Shown: positions 32,070 through 44,049, counted from the first letter of the stretch. The stretch is 64,000 nt of DNA from Chinchilla lanigera (GCF_000276665.1 NW_004955423.1:2080764-2144763), one strand, 5' to 3'. Numbers and translations: made by a program. Notes: generated by a model from the letters alone, not told the origin.

Positions 32070-34739
32070 CTGGCATTTTTATGTGCTAGTTGATGTATGT
32101 CTTGACCATTAAGAGGCCATATCTAAATTTTTATGTTTTCTCAGCATGAGGTTACTGCCTCACCACAAGGGATGTGTCTCCCTCTCTCTCAAGTCCTGTA
32201 ACAGGCATGTGTAGAATTTCCTGGGTGAGGACCAGATTGTAAAAGTCATGAATTTATTTTTCTAGATACCAGTTGGTCTCCAGAGGCAGCAAAAGTGAGG
32301 CCTTGACTTGCACTCTTATAAGAATGGTAGTGATAGGCATGCTAGCATTGAGAAGCTGTGTGTTTTTATTTTTATTTTTTTAATTTTTAACTTATGTTTG
32401 TCTCCACATTATAGGATTTTTGGTCCATTTTTATGTTTATCTCTTGAACACTAATGAACAAGGCTTTGTAATTGTTATATAAGACAACAATAGATATTGT
32501 CTTTATAAAACTCATTTTTATATCATTTTGCTTGGCTCACATTTACTTCAAAGGAAACATCTCTGTAACTTTAAATGCATCTCTCTGGTTTTTTTTTGTT
32601 TTTTTTTTTTTTTTAAATAAGGTAAAGCTAAGGCAAAGGAGAACCTTTACCTGGGGTGGAGGGGAGCGCAACTATGTAATTCTACTCCATGCTCCTGAGT
32701 CCACGGCACCGTGCTTATCAATCAGGCATTCTTTACCCAATGAATCTGGATCTACTTTGACAATTCTCAAAATAGGACTCTGAGCAACCAACTCAACTCT
32801 TTGTAGAGCTGACTCTTGATATGAAATCTATTTATTCCCCAATCTAATTGCAAGCCCCAGGGGAACTATGTACCGTATATAATGCAGTTTTGATCCTAAA
32901 CTTTGCCAAGAATGCTTATGTGATTTTGGGCTAGGTTGAATGTTCACTCAAAGCTTAGGGTCTGTCTACAAAGTGGGCTAATAATACTTATTTATCTTAA
33001 AAGAATATTATAAAATTCATGTGGGTGAGTACTGTGGATGACTAGCTCTTATCAATTAGGACGACTACAGTATCAACTGATATTTACCATGTACTACCTA
33101 TGAGTACTTACTATATACTTGTTCTGAGCTTGGACAGTCTACTTTAACCATGCAGTGCTGCAAAAGGTTGTTTTCAGTTCCACTTTATGGACAAATAAAC
33201 AAAGGCACAAAATTGAACATCCCCATGTTCACAAAGACAGTAAGTCAAGGCTTTGAACCTACGCAAGTAATTTATTTTAAAAAGCCAAAGCTCTTAGCCA
33301 GTATGCTTTTGTTCTTTGTAGGCTATCAAACACTATATAAATTTGATCTTTACTTACCTGACTGAAATGTGCTAAGCCATCAATGCATAGCAGGAATAAC
33401 AATGATTTACATTTTCCTTATAAAATTACCAATTAAAAAACGGCACATGGTTGGCAGGCAGAAGGAACTGTTGACAGAAATTACACAAGGTTTTGTGTCT
33501 GTTAGAGACAGGAATATCAACTTGGGGTTTCAAGACTTCTGCAAGTCATTACACAGGTAGCAGTCTTCAGGCACCTGCAGCCAGATTTGCTGACTATCTA
33601 ACGCCTGAGCTCTATGTACTGCTACACAATTACACCCCTAGGAAGTTAGCTAATGATATTTCTTTACTTATTCCCTCATCTTTCCTTTAGTGATCTTTAA
33701 CTGAAAAGATTTTCTTTCCTATCCCCATCCCCTAATACGGAATATAAAATGGTTACGGGACTAAATAAAATTAACTTTCTAAGAGTTGTAAGTCTACTTA
33801 AATTCTTTTTGGAATAAGGTGAGACATAAACAAATATGCACGCTCTTAACAGTTTCTGTGTACCTCCAAATATTAAAAACCCAGTGGCTTACTTATGGAA
33901 TCATGTAAAAATTGTGCTTTGCCTTTAATATTGTCCTCTCTAAAAACCAGGTTCATGAATATAAAAAATGAATAATTTTGACAAGTTATAAAGTAATAAT
34001 AGTACATTAAGAAAGATGCTGATCCTTAAAAATCTGACCTAGAGGGTAAGATGAATGATTCATTCAGCAAAGTTAAGATTTGCTTCTACTTTTAAAGTAA
34101 TTTATGTTTAAAGTGAATGTGGGCTATATATAATCTTTGTTTTCCAAATTCCTTATCTCATCTACCTTAACATGTTTCATTACTTAATAGCCATTGTCTA
34201 TTGGCCTACATTTCCAGCTTGTCTGCTTACTAGGCATTTTCTGAATTTTTGTGTCACCTTTCACAAGCAGCTTTGTGACTGCTTACAGAGATGAGTCAGA
34301 GGCAAGATCATAACATTTCAGTAGATTGCTATGACCTTGATTAATAATAAGAGGTGGTTGCAGCTGTTGTCAAAAGATGTTCCTAATAAACCACTGAGAT
34401 TGTTTTTAGGGCCCCTGCTGCCTTAATGATGGGTATCTGAGGTTGAGAGGAGTTTGAGGATCTGTCTGACATGGACGGGTATTGCACTAAGCTTAGAGAT
34501 AGGGCTCTACCCAGATTCTACTTTTTTAGCAGTGTCCAGGGAAGAGGGCTTTGTAAACTACAAAGCATTGAGCAATTTAAGTCCGTGTGTGTGCTTAGCA
34601 GGCCAGATGACAAATAAACAAAGGCTTCCTACTGGAACCCTTCTTTTCATAGTCAGTAATGGTCTCTTAACTGCTACATTTGAAAACTTCTTTTCTGGTC
34701 TCTTCCAGGTTGATCTGTGATATCACTTGATCCTCCCTT
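32070..34739. other. No gene recognised; two MIR-like pieces
   Basis: 32920-33040 ('agggtctgtctacaaagtgg') and 33080-33270 ('gacaaataaacaaaggcaca' with 'ttcacaaagacagtaagtca', minus orientation) resemble MIR. The remainder shows no recognisable gene or repeat. Confidence 0.5.
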
Positions 34740-34971
34740 CCCAGAATTCTCCTCCCACTGGCTTTTGTGACATTCTCACTCATGGTTCTCCTACCTTTTT
34801 ATATTCTCTCATGTTGGCTTTACTCCCTCACCAGCTCATTACTGATAGGCCTCACCTAAGGGCTCAGACTGACCTTTTTGCACTACATCCCATTTCATGG
34901 CTTTGACTATCAATAATTGAAATCTGTAGCTTCTCTTATAAGAGTTTTTCCCCTTGGATATTGTTATGGTT

Positions 34972-35344
34972 TGGTCTAGATGTCCCTCCAAAGCCTTGAG
35001 GCTATTTCAGAAGTGGCTGGATCTAGAGTGTGTGATGCTGGGATTCAGAGTGTGAGATTACTAAATCAGTTTACTGACTGGTTTGGCACTGCCCTAATCC
35101 TGGTAGCCTAGTACAGTATAAAAGAGCCAGAAAGACGTTGTTAAGGTCCCTTGCTTCCTTGTTTTTGTTGTCTTTCGGCTGCCATGAACTGGTTCTCCTC
35201 TACGAGGTCCCTCTGCAAAGCCACCCTGCCTTGGAGCCAGTTGATTATAGATTGAAACAGCTACACACTGTGAGCTAAATGAACCTTTCCTCCTTAACTT
35301 GTGGGTATTGGGTATTCAGTCTCAGCAGTGAGAACAGTAACTAA
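34972..35344 (+). mobile_element. MaLR-type solo LTR with TATA box
   Basis: It starts TGTTATGG and ends near 'gtaactaaaa'. It contains 'agtacagtataaaagagcca', a TATA box at about 35115-35122, and 'gagctaaatgaacctttcct' near the end. Flanks 'gatat' (34967-34971) and 'aatat' (35345-35349) agree at four of five positions. Confidence 0.88.
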
Positions 35345-35361
35345 AATATCCAAAAGGTACC

Positions 35362-35718
35362 TGTTATGGTTTATGTCTGTGTCCCCCCAATGCCTCATGA
35401 GGACATGGGGCAGGCTATTAGAGGTGAATGATTGTGGGTGTGAGAGCTACACCAGCCCTGGGGTGGATAGTTTACATATGTAAGGGAGAGGAAGAAGCTG
35501 CTCGAGGGCATTCCTCCCCTATTCCCCGCTGGTGGGTGCCTGCGGCTTTGCTGTGCTGCCGCCCTGAGATGCAGCCCTCTGCAATGTGCCACTCCGCCTT
35601 ATAATCTGCCAAGTACGGACTGAAACTTCCACGAACTGTAAGCGAAATAAACCTTTCCTTCCTTAATTTTGGGCGTCAGGTATTTTGTCCCAACAGCGAG
35701 AGAAAAGTAACCAAAACA
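35362..35718 (+). mobile_element. MaLR-type solo LTR, complete, 5-bp target duplication
   Basis: The 357-bp element begins TGTTATGG and ends AAACA. It is flanked exactly by GTACC at 35357-35361 and 35719-35723. It carries 'gcgaaataaacctttccttc', a polyadenylation-type signal. It lies 17 bp to the right of another LTR in the same orientation but has its own target duplication, so it is a separate insertion. Confidence 0.95.
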
Positions 35719-36156
35719 GTACCTCAAATGCATTGTGTTCGAACATGTTTATAACCTCTTATTTTCTTCAAAAGTTCTGGTACTTGCAACCTCAAACACC
35801 CCCAACCCCTGGGCCTTGGACATGTTCAGCGTCTTGAACATGCTAACCTCACTGATTAGTGAGGCTTACCCTTTAATATTCTATGTCTAATCTGTTACCA
35901 AGTCCTGCTGATTCTCCTCTGAGGTGCTTCTTGTACCCATTTCATCCACTCCATTTTCATGGTCCCTGTCATCAAATGAATTAGCTCCTGCTTGGACTAC
36001 TGCTACAGTTTCCTAAGTGATTTCCTACTCCAATCCATTCTCCAAAACTGCAGTTCTCTCTCACAGATCTGACCTCACTCCTTTCTTTTAATAACTATTT
36101 GTAAGAGAAATCTAATTTCTTTGGGCTTTCTTTTTCATTGTTTCAATCGTGTGAGC

Positions 36157-36262
36157 ACATTTTTTCTCTTTTTCTTTTTTTCTCTGGCACTGGGAATCAA
36201 ACTCATGACCTTGTGCTTGCCAGGCAGGCGCTGTGCCGCTGAGCTAAGTCCCCGGCCCCACA
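36157..36262 (-). mobile_element. ID-type SINE
   Basis: 'ctctggcactgggaatcaaa', 'ctcatgaccttgtgcttgcc' and 'gctgagctaagtccccggcc' read as a reverse-complemented ID. 'cacattttt' flanks it on both sides (about 36157 and 36257). Confidence 0.9.
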
Positions 36263-36449
36263 TTTTTATTATTATATCAAATAATACAGAAGTATGCATT
36301 GTTAGTTGTATAATTTTTTTCTAAATCACTAGGGTGGGGGGAGACTGAAAACAAGTTTTATTCATCTATCTTTGTCTTTACGACAGGCTTATTCTCTTAA
36401 CTTGTGAAGTTGCTGTTTCCCCATGCTAGCTCTTCTCAAGGTACTAGAA

Positions 36450-36648
36450 CAGGCATGGATAAACTGGTCTAGAGGTCAAGTCTGCTTGGTACCTACTTTT
36501 GTAAATAAAGTTTTACTGGAAAATAAGTCATACTCATTTATTTAGGTACCTCATGGAAGCTTTCATGTTACAACAGCAGAGCTGAGTAGCTACAACTAGG
36601 GCTAGCAAAGACAAAAATATTTCATCTAGCACTTTGAGCAAGTTTGCT
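36450..36648 (+). mobile_element. hAT-Charlie-type non-autonomous element
   Basis: 'gtaaataaagttttactgga', 'ttacaacagcagagctgagt' and 'actttgagcaagtttgctag' follow a known mammalian hAT-type MITE whose end reads 'aaaagtttgcc'. The subfamily is not certain. Confidence 0.6.
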
Positions 36649-36649
36649 A

Positions 36650-36845
36650 GGCTGGGTATGGTGGCACATGCCTATAATTCTAGCACCCTGGGAGGCAGGA
36701 GAATAGCAAGTTCAAGCCCAGCCTGTGCAAGTTAGGGATTTATGAAGACCCTGTCTCAAAAAATAAAGGGTTGGTGTGTAGCTCAGTATGAAGGTCCTGG
36801 GTTCAATTCTCAGTATTGAAAACAAACAAACAAACAAAGAACCCT
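36650..36845 (+). mobile_element. B1 + ID composite SINE
   Basis: A B1 ('gctgggtatggtggcacatg') runs into an ID ('gttggtgtgtagctcagtat', 'ggttcaattctcagtattga') with only a short A-rich linker. A CAAA-repeat tail follows. Confidence 0.85.
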
Positions 36846-37189
36846 CAACAAAACCATACAGGAGAAAATTATACCCATATATATTTATTTATTTTTTGCT
36901 TTAAACAATTTAATTAACCAAAATGGACCTCCATTTATTTAACTGAAGTGACTTCCATTTATTTTGATACATCTTTTTCCCATGGTGATTCACAGGATCT
37001 TCCAGCTAATATAAATATTTCATAAATATTTAGCCATTTGGGTGTATAACCTATGCAATATGGTTCTGCAAGGAAAACACGGAAAAGATCTGATACAATT
37101 AACTAGATAGAATGAAAATCTGCTCCAAATTGAGGTAAAGGCACCACACACCTGTTCAATTAAGAAGAACATCCTTACAACACAGGATG

Positions 37190-37264
37190 AATTTTTATTT
37201 TGAAGTAGGACCTAGAACACTTAGCTGCTAATTAGGTACTGAACTGCAGAGCTACATCCCCAGC
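37190..37264 (-). mobile_element. ID-like SINE adjoining RPL21 pseudogene
   Basis: 'actgcagagctacatcccca' preceded by T-rich sequence is a diverged reverse-complemented ID. It touches the former stop codon of the RPL21 copy. Confidence 0.6.
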
Positions 37265-37790
37265 GTATGCCATGAATTCACAGGCAACAGGTTCCAACAA
37301 CTTAGGCTCCTTCCCACTGGTTTTCACAAAGTGTGCTTCTCTAGGTGGGGTAGGTTGGTGCTTCGGTTGAACCCAGGTACCTTTCTCTTTGGCTTCCTTC
37401 TTTTTCTGATCATTTTCCTTGGCACATTTCAGGAAACTATCTCAACTCTTTGAGTGTTTAATATGCTCAATATGCACATAAATCCTCTTGGCAAATATTT
37501 TGCCTTTAACTTGCTTGTTTACAACAATGCCAACAGCATGCTGGGTAACACTATGGACTCTTCCTGTTTTGCCATGGTAACATTTGTGTGGCATTCCTTT
37601 TTTGCACAGTACCCTTGATTCCCCTACACTACCACACTTTTTGTAGATTCATATCTATGTGGCCAAAAGAACAACTCCCGTTTTCTAAAAGGCCTAGAGA
37701 ACAAACATTGGGTTTCTCTCCTCTTTCCCTTTGTGTTCATCATTTTGGCAAATTAGTGGAAGATGGTGGTTCCAACCAAAAGGACCAGTT
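37265..37790 (-). pseudogene. RPL21: RPL21 (60S ribosomal protein L21) processed pseudogene
   Basis: RPL21 is a large-subunit ribosomal protein, and this is an intronless dead copy. On the minus strand it begins with 5' UTR sequence resembling 'gccatcttcca' (37750-37790), then a start at 37741-37743 with codons for M-M-N-T-K-G-K-R-R. Later codons match the parent in stretches: QHAVG-like (37530-37545), NKQV-like, [20 protein letters not shown] (37370-37410), REAHF-like and EPELLEP-like, ending EFMA at 37268-37276. The normal stop is now TAC (37265-37267). Frameshifts near the first third break the frame, and the body is about 479 bp against 483 bp normally. The parent length and order are fully kept, so it is a full-length retrocopy. 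Confidence 0.93.
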
Positions 37791-38029
37791 TTAATTTAAA
37801 ATGAGAAACTCAATTAGTATAATGCCTTCCATACTATACCTGTGATTGTCACAGCAGTTACAACAGGAGATAGGAAATCCAAATGAACAATTTGGCTGTG
37901 GGGTACTTAGGCTCTGTGGGATATTCAGGGAACAATCTCTTGTATACCGGATTACTAAAGAATGATGCTTAGAAACAAAAAATACCTCCTGAAATCTTCC
38001 ACCTGGAAAGATTACTTTCCTTGCCTCAC

Positions 38030-38385
38030 TTTACTTCAGCCATACTGGCTGGCCTTGCCTCAGGTGCGCTGAGGTTAAGTCTGTCCCCATCTCTGGGCTT
38101 TGCTTGGGGATGCTCCCCCCAACTCCATCACTATGGTGCTCTTTCATGTGATTCCCTTTTGTTTAGATGTCACCTTTTGAAATAACCATCTGAAGTAAAT
38201 TCACCATCTGAAGTAATCCTTATTTCTCACTCTACTTCTTTACTTTTTTCTCCTTATTAATTTTCTAATCTTGTTGCTAATCTCTCACCCAAAAGAATGT
38301 CATAAGGGCAGTGACCTCGCTTATCTCATTTATTATACCTTTATGCTTGTTATACTGTAATTGTTGAGTGAAAAACCAGCTTGAG
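38030..38385 (+). repeat. L2 LINE 3' end
   Basis: 'agatgtcaccttttgaaata', 'atgtcataagggcagtgacc', 'tcgcttatctcatttattat' and 'gttatactgtaattgttgag' follow the L2 3' end. A short duplication of 'ccatctgaagtaa' lies at about 38186-38216. Confidence 0.55.
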
Positions 38386-41300
38386 AGACCACTTATTTAT
38401 TATGATTCCTAGAATGTTCTCCTTTAAACATTTTTTCTTCCTTTATCTTTTTATTTTTTAAGTTTTTTTTTTTCCTTTAATTTAAAGAATGTGATTGGCA
38501 ATGAATAAAAACAAAAGGGTTTTGTGCTTAAGTTTATGTGCTTTTAAGTATGAGTAAAAACCTATAAAGGTGACACTAAGAGGATGGCTTAACACAGTCT
38601 ATGCTAGAGAATATAATTTGAAAAAAAACTATGTAGTAAAAAAAATCTGTAATGTATAAATCACAAATAAGGGAAGAACCTTCTCCTGAAATGCCACTGA
38701 TTCAAATCTCAATTCTGAAAAGACAGCCGACTACTGTAACCAGTTCTTTACCATATGGTGAGTAGCTCGACAACAAAAGCAAAAAGCCAAGTGTCAAACA
38801 GCATCTCATTGATAAGACCTTTATTTAGCCGACTGCTCCACATATGCTCCACATCAAACGGACAAAATGCGAGTCAGGCTAGGACAAGTACCTTCCATTT
38901 ATTATTACTGAGCTATCAAACAACATCTGGTTAACAGGAATTACAGTAGTAAGAAGAGTTTCAATATTTGAGCATAACAACTGCATCAAGAGAGATTTTT
39001 AAGTAAAAGCTGTCATTTTTACACAAATCACTGTAGTATGAGGATTTAGACAGAACTCTTGACTAGGCCTTAGAAATGCACCCATATATCACTGATTTGC
39101 ATTCCATCAACAGACAAAGCTACATAAAGAGTTACAGTTGTAGTTTAATTCAGCAACTAGAGCTAAACAACTGACTAAACTCTATGTTGTGCTCCTATAG
39201 TGCAACAGAAGTCAGTAATGAACATGGTTTTTTAAAATGGCCTTCCCCATTCTAATCCTTACTGCCCTACTTAATATTCATCCACAGGCAACTTTACACT
39301 GTGGCCCCTGGAACACTAAAATCACAGCCTGGTCTGAAGTACTGTTTCCTGAAAAATTCTGGGTGGAACATGCAAGGTTCATATCATGCAATCTGCCTGT
39401 AGTGCTGCAGCACAGATGCTGTATCTCCAAAACTGACCCTCAAAACTGGACTGACGCAGTAAGTCTCTTTAAGGGAGTTTCCTGAGAATTCATACTGATT
39501 TCCAAATTCACAGATTCAAACCGGGAGGCAGCTATAAAATGACACTACTCATATACAACATAATCTTACTGGAACAAAAAGTGGTGAAGATGTCTATGTG
39601 AGCAAATGTCACCAGAAAGCAAAGTTCTCTATGGTTTGAGGTTGGAGGAAGGGACAGGAAGTGAAAAGCCACATACTTTTTGTACCTATCAGATTTGAGA
39701 ATTTACTGGGTTCATCTAGAGTTCTACTGCAGTAGGGAAACCTATTTGGGTGATTATCACACATAAAGGTGATGAGGATGCAAAGACTGCTAAAAGATAA
39801 GTAACACTAGACTTACAAACATTTTTAATGCTCTCTCATCATTCGAAGTTAGAACTAAGGAGAAAAAGATAAAGGAATGCACAGGCACTGTGTTTAACAC
39901 CTTACCAATCAAATATGTATTACAGTACCTGACACTTCGGGTGCTTAGAAGCAAAAGCCTGCTAGGACAGGTGAGGTACTTTTATTAATAATGGCACAGA
40001 CAAGTAAAGAATTTAAAAGATTAGGTTTAGCTGTATAGTCTTATTGTATGAGGCTATACCTCCTAATTTTCTCAGGTATGACAGTTTTAAACCTATTCAG
40101 CTGGTTTCTTTTTAACAGGTAAAGTTCTTGGGGCTTTGAGAGGGTAAGGGATTTATCCAGAGCCATATTAGTTATGAACAATTTTAAAAGTTATCACAAA
40201 GGTATCCTGCTCATCTATCAGGTCTTGATACTCATTTTTTCCTTATGGTGGTAAAAATTACCACCCTACCCATATTCTGTTGTCTTCTGAAAAATGAGTT
40301 GGGATTTTCCCTCCTGTACATGAATAAGAGCCAAATGATAAAGCTTTAAACCAGAGTATCTCTGCAGAACTATACACTCAAAACTGAAACAAAGATAAAC
40401 TGTGACTAGTAACACAAAGGGTCAAAATGTCATTTATTTTCAGAAAGTTGAGGGTTCACATAAACCTCAGACATTTTGTGAAATGTCTGTCTCAGATACT
40501 GAAAAAAAAAAATTCTGGTATATACCTTCAAAAGTACTTTTATATACCTTTTAACCATATTATTTAGTGCTCCTTTGCATGCTGGTAACTAGAATTTCAT
40601 ATTTAAACATCTACTCTTTCTTCTCCTCACTTGTTTCTTATTGGTGTGAAGACAAAAGATTCAATTCCCATCACTGACGCCCTGAAAACACTTGTCTAGT
40701 TTGTGGCCTTGCTTTCCTTCTCAAACTAAAACAAGAGGCTCTTGAACTCAGGAAAATGGCACAAAAGTCATCCTGTCACAGAACTTTTTTTTTTTTTTTT
40801 CTTCACAAATAACATAGATTGGGTCATGTGCTTGTATTTCATGATACAAACTTTGCTGATGTTTTAAAGTACAGCAAATAAGGTTTAAAGTCAGAATTTA
40901 AAATTCAAATACTTGGAGTGAATGACTTTGTTTTGCCTGAAGATACCAATTCTCTTTCCCAGTTGTTCTGTTTTAGGATCTCAACTACTGAGTCAAACAT
41001 AAGAAAAGTATAATGATTTCCAAGTCTGTAAAAAACATTTTTTAGTGAGACTAACTTCTTGGGTCTTCACTCTGTCTGTAAAGGTTGTAGCAAGTGTTAA
41101 GTCTGATGAGAGGCTCAAGTGACTTTTTTAAGGTCGCATATGTCAGTAAAAGATGAGCAAGTGACCCCAGAAGTACTCCCACTAGTCTACACTCTTAACC
41201 ACTAGACCACACTAGCTCACATGTCTGATTCATTTTAAGAAATGAGTAGATCTTACGATTTATAAAGGCCCACTTGCACATGTTCTTCAAATAAATTTGA

Positions 41301-41515
41301 AAATCTGTCATTACAAAATAAAACATGCTAATGAAAACTGACAAGCCTAGTACTTCTAATTCATCCTTCCTTTGTGATAATCAACACTGTTAAGTAAGAT
41401 TTTAGACTTCCAGAAGAAAGCTGCATGCCTCTAACTAAGCAAATCGTGGTCACAGCTGAGTCAATTGGTTTAGCAATCTTTCCTTGGCACACCAACAGGC
41501 ACCAGAATTAAGAAG
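38386..41515. other. Repeat-poor block, no gene recognised
   Basis: About 3.1 kb without a SINE, LINE or LTR that I can recognise, unusual in this window. No splice-site-flanked open frame is visible. A minus-strand AATAAA (about 38820-38826, 'tttattt' on plus) could end a transcript, but such hexamers are common by chance. The block could be a UTR or just unique sequence. Confidence 0.4.
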
Positions 41516-41518
41516 GTA

Positions 41519-41686
41519 ATTCTCTAGTTTTCATCACAAATTAGAATCACTTAGAGGAACTTAAAAGAAAACAGTTATGTCCAGGCCCCACCCAAGAACA
41601 GGGAGTCAAAAATATTTGAAATAACCATTAGTATTTAAAAAAATCTGCTTGATTCTAATGTAGAACACGTTTTGAGAAGCACTAAT
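41519..41686 (+). mobile_element. MER5A-type hAT MITE
   Basis: 'aattagaatcacttagagga', 'ccaggccccacccaag' and the end 'gttttgagaagcacta' follow the MER5A consensus (tcagaatcacct, gggccccaccc, gagaaccact). No target duplication is visible. Confidence 0.75.
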
Positions 41687-41704
41687 TTTAAGTTCTGTTA
41701 GGTT

Positions 41705-41795
41705 TATTTTTGAGATGGGGTCTTATGTTAGCCACGCTGACCCGAACTCTTGGGACTCAAGCAATCCTCCTGTCTTAACCTTTGGATCTGTAAAG
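41705..41795 (-). mobile_element. Diverged B1-like SINE
   Basis: 'gagatggggtcttatgttag' and 'caagcaatcctcctgtctta' resemble an old reverse-complemented B1. Confidence 0.55.
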
Positions 41796-42221
41796 TGCTA
41801 ATCATTTGTCATAGATGTTAAATGCATTGTTGGAAGAGAATAAAGAGACAGGAAATGGTATTTTTCTGGAAGTAACTGTATAACAAAGTACATGGTAATA
41901 CTGACCAAAAGGTATGTCTTATTTATGGGCACTGAAATAAGGAAGGTGGTATTTCTAACTAAGATGGGAGTAAGGGGGTTAAGGAAAACTTGCAAGGAGC
42001 TAGTGACCTGAGATAGGCCTTGAAGGCTAAATTAGACAGGTATGAAAAGGAAAGATTCTTCAGGCATTGGGCACAGTGCTACCAAATATGCATGTAAGGG
42101 TAAATTAGTACATAGACACAATTTAAGAACATAAAAGAGAAACAAATTAGAGTGCTTGAGGCCAATTTAGAAGGCCCTTGAATTTCACGCAAAATTATCT
42201 GGTAGGAATTGGGAAGCCAGC

Positions 42222-42360
42222 TTTTTTTTGAGACAGAATTTCACTACTGGAGCTCAGATTGGCTTGGAACTCACTATGTAGCCCAGGCTGGCCTTGAATT
42301 GAGGATTTTCCTGCCTTGGCCTTCCAAGTGCTGGGATTACAGATATGTACCATTCCCAGG
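42222..42360 (-). mobile_element. B1-type SINE
   Basis: 'gagacagaatttcactactg', 'gtagcccaggctggccttga' and 'gtgctgggattacagatatg' read as a reverse-complemented B1. Confidence 0.9.
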
Positions 42361-42392
42361 TAGGAAGTCAAAAGAGTTCTGTTTTACTTTTT

Positions 42393-42470
42393 AGTACTGG
42401 TAATTGAACTTAGGACCTTACGCTTGCCAGGCAGGTGCTTAGGCCTCCACGCTATATCCCCGGCCCAGTC
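42393..42470 (-). mobile_element. ID-type SINE
   Basis: 'agtactggtaattgaactta' and 'ggaccttacgcttgccaggc' read as a reverse-complemented ID, close to a B1. Confidence 0.88.
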
Positions 42471-43467
42471 ACTAGAGTTCTGAATGTCCCCCCATCAGTG
42501 TTATCTTGAGTGAGATTATTACAGCTGGAAGAAGGATGGATCAGTTCCTTGAAGAGACATATGGCAAGGAAATCTTTTTAGGAAGGCTATAATTGCAGCA
42601 GTCTAATGAAGACTTGATTCCTAGCAGTGGAAATGGAGAAAATCAATTATATAAAAGGCAGACTGATTAGATATGGAAATAAAAGGGCAAGAGAAGCACA
42701 AAAGACAAATCATTTAATTCCAGGTAATTAAAAAGATGAAAATGCAACCATAAGATACAAGGGACATCTAAAAGGGAAGATGAACTCAACTTTGAGCCTA
42801 AAATGCTTGCGGGATACCCAAATGGAGATGTTAAAAAACTGATCTACAACCTAGGAGAGAGGTAAAAGCTGAAGATAGAATTTTGGTTATAGAATGACCA
42901 ATTTTCTTTCTAAAGTAATTTCACTATCCTTTACCAATTACATTTTTCTGATTTTTGAACTAATCTCTCATCATCACTCTTGAATCTTTTGCTTCCTGTC
43001 TTAATTATTCTACCCAGCAAAACTATAACGTGAGACCAATCCTGCAATCTCTTTTATCTATATTGACAACAAGATGGCTGAAAATTATCGAGGTATGGCT
43101 TGTAGTGGGAAGAAAGGACCCCAGAAGACAAATATTTCAACAAATCCCAAACTCTAGTATTATCTGGACACCTAATGTCACTTGGAAATTGTTTCCTACC
43201 CTTAGTAAGCTTCTTTTCTGGATCATCTCAGTAACTGTCATTATTTTTGCTCTCTACACAATCATCACCTCTATATTTTTAGAACAAAACCTTGTATCTT
43301 AGTTGATTAAAAAAATGAAGCTGCCGGGCATGGTTTAACAATCTTTCCCTTCCACTTATATAAATCCACCTCAATAGCCACACTGTTGTCTTATTTTCTT
43401 CCTGTCTCAGAAGATGTAGTAAAAGTTTCTTGTTCTAGCTATTTTATCTGCATGTGTCCATCCCTTG

Positions 43468-43590
43468 TTTGAGACAAGGTGTTGCTATGTAGCTCATGCT
43501 GAACTTGAACTCACTATGTAGTCCATATGGCCCTGAGCTCACAGAAATCTTCCTGCCTTAGACTCCAGAGTGCTGAGATTAAAGCTGTTC
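43468..43590 (-). mobile_element. B1-type SINE
   Basis: 'gagacaaggtgttgctatgt', 'cactatgtagtccatatggc' and 'agtgctgagattaaagct' read as a reverse-complemented B1. Confidence 0.88.
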
Positions 43591-43606
43591 TAAAATGATA
43601 AAGAGC

Positions 43607-43837
43607 CAACTCCAAAACTCTTCATTTAAAATGGCTAGGGGGCTGGGCATGGTGGTACACACACCTGTAATCCCAGCACTTGGGAGGCTGAGGCAGGAGG
43701 ATCATTGCGAGTTTGAGGCCAGCCTGGGCTACAAAGTAAGCTCAAGGCCAGCCTGACCTGCATAGTGAGACCTGGTCTCAAAAAGACAAAAAAAAAAAAA
43801 AAAAAAAAAAAAGGCTAGGGGACAACACACACAGTAA
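43607..43837 (+). repeat. Short duplicated segment, left copy, interrupted by a B1
   Basis: 'aactccaaaactcttcattt' and 'aaaatggctaggg' to the left of a B1 plus 'acaacacacacagtaata' to the right match 44886-44939 ('aactccaaaattcttcattt', 'aaaatggatagtggt', 'acaacacaaacagtaata'). The right copy lacks the SINE and shows the pre-insertion state. Confidence 0.8.
43642..43812 (+). mobile_element. B1-type SINE with long A tail
   Basis: 'ctgggcatggtggtacacac', 'caaggccagcctgacctgca' and a long A run. 'ggctagggg' flanks it at 43633-43641 and 43813-43821 as a target duplication. The paralogous copy at 44886-44939 has no SINE. Confidence 0.92.
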
Positions 43838-43937
43838 TACTGTTCTTTTGGTGCCTTATTCCATCCTGTATATTCACCTTCGAATTATTTTTCCTTATTA
43901 GCTCATTCTTCATGCCCTATAAACATATTTGTCTCTT

Positions 43938-44046
43938 TTGTTCTGTTTTTTTGTTTTTGTTTTTTATTCCGGTACCGGGAACTGAACTCACAACCTTGTG
44001 CTTGCCAGGCAGGCGCTGTGCCGCTGAGCTAAATCCCCAGCTCCGT
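43938..44046 (-). mobile_element. ID-type SINE
   Basis: 'ccggtaccgggaactgaact', 'cttgccaggcaggcgctgtg' and 'gctgagctaaatccccagct' read as a reverse-complemented ID. 'tatttgtctcttt' flanks it on both sides (about 43926-43938 and 44046-44058). Confidence 0.93.
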
Positions 44047-44049
44047 ATT

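Larger units (their letters stand above)
34740..36110 (+). repeat. Ancient L2-like repeat split by two MaLR LTRs
   Basis: Left piece 34740-34966: 'tctcctcccactggcttttg' and 'aagggctcagactgac'. Right piece 35740-36110: 'ccaagtcctgctgattctcc', 'ctgcttggactactgctaca', 'gtgatttcctactccaatcc' and 'cacagatctgacctcactcc'. Together they follow one long ancient mammalian consensus in order, so the two LTRs landed in an older element. Confidence 0.55.
41990..42860 (-). repeat. Ancient L2-like repeat, reverse orientation
   Basis: 'ggccttgaaggctaaatta' (42005-42030) and 'acccaaatggagatgttaaa' (42815-42840) belong to the reverse complement of the consensus seen at 34740-36110. The 42222-42470 part is SINE-derived, and the rest is strongly decayed. 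Confidence 0.45.

Noticed and set aside
34972..35718. One provirus with its two LTRs
   Set aside because: Separate 5-bp target duplications and no internal region.
36121..36324. Plus-strand frame of 67 codons
   Set aside because: Contains the reverse ID SINE sequence; similar frames occur over every ID copy.
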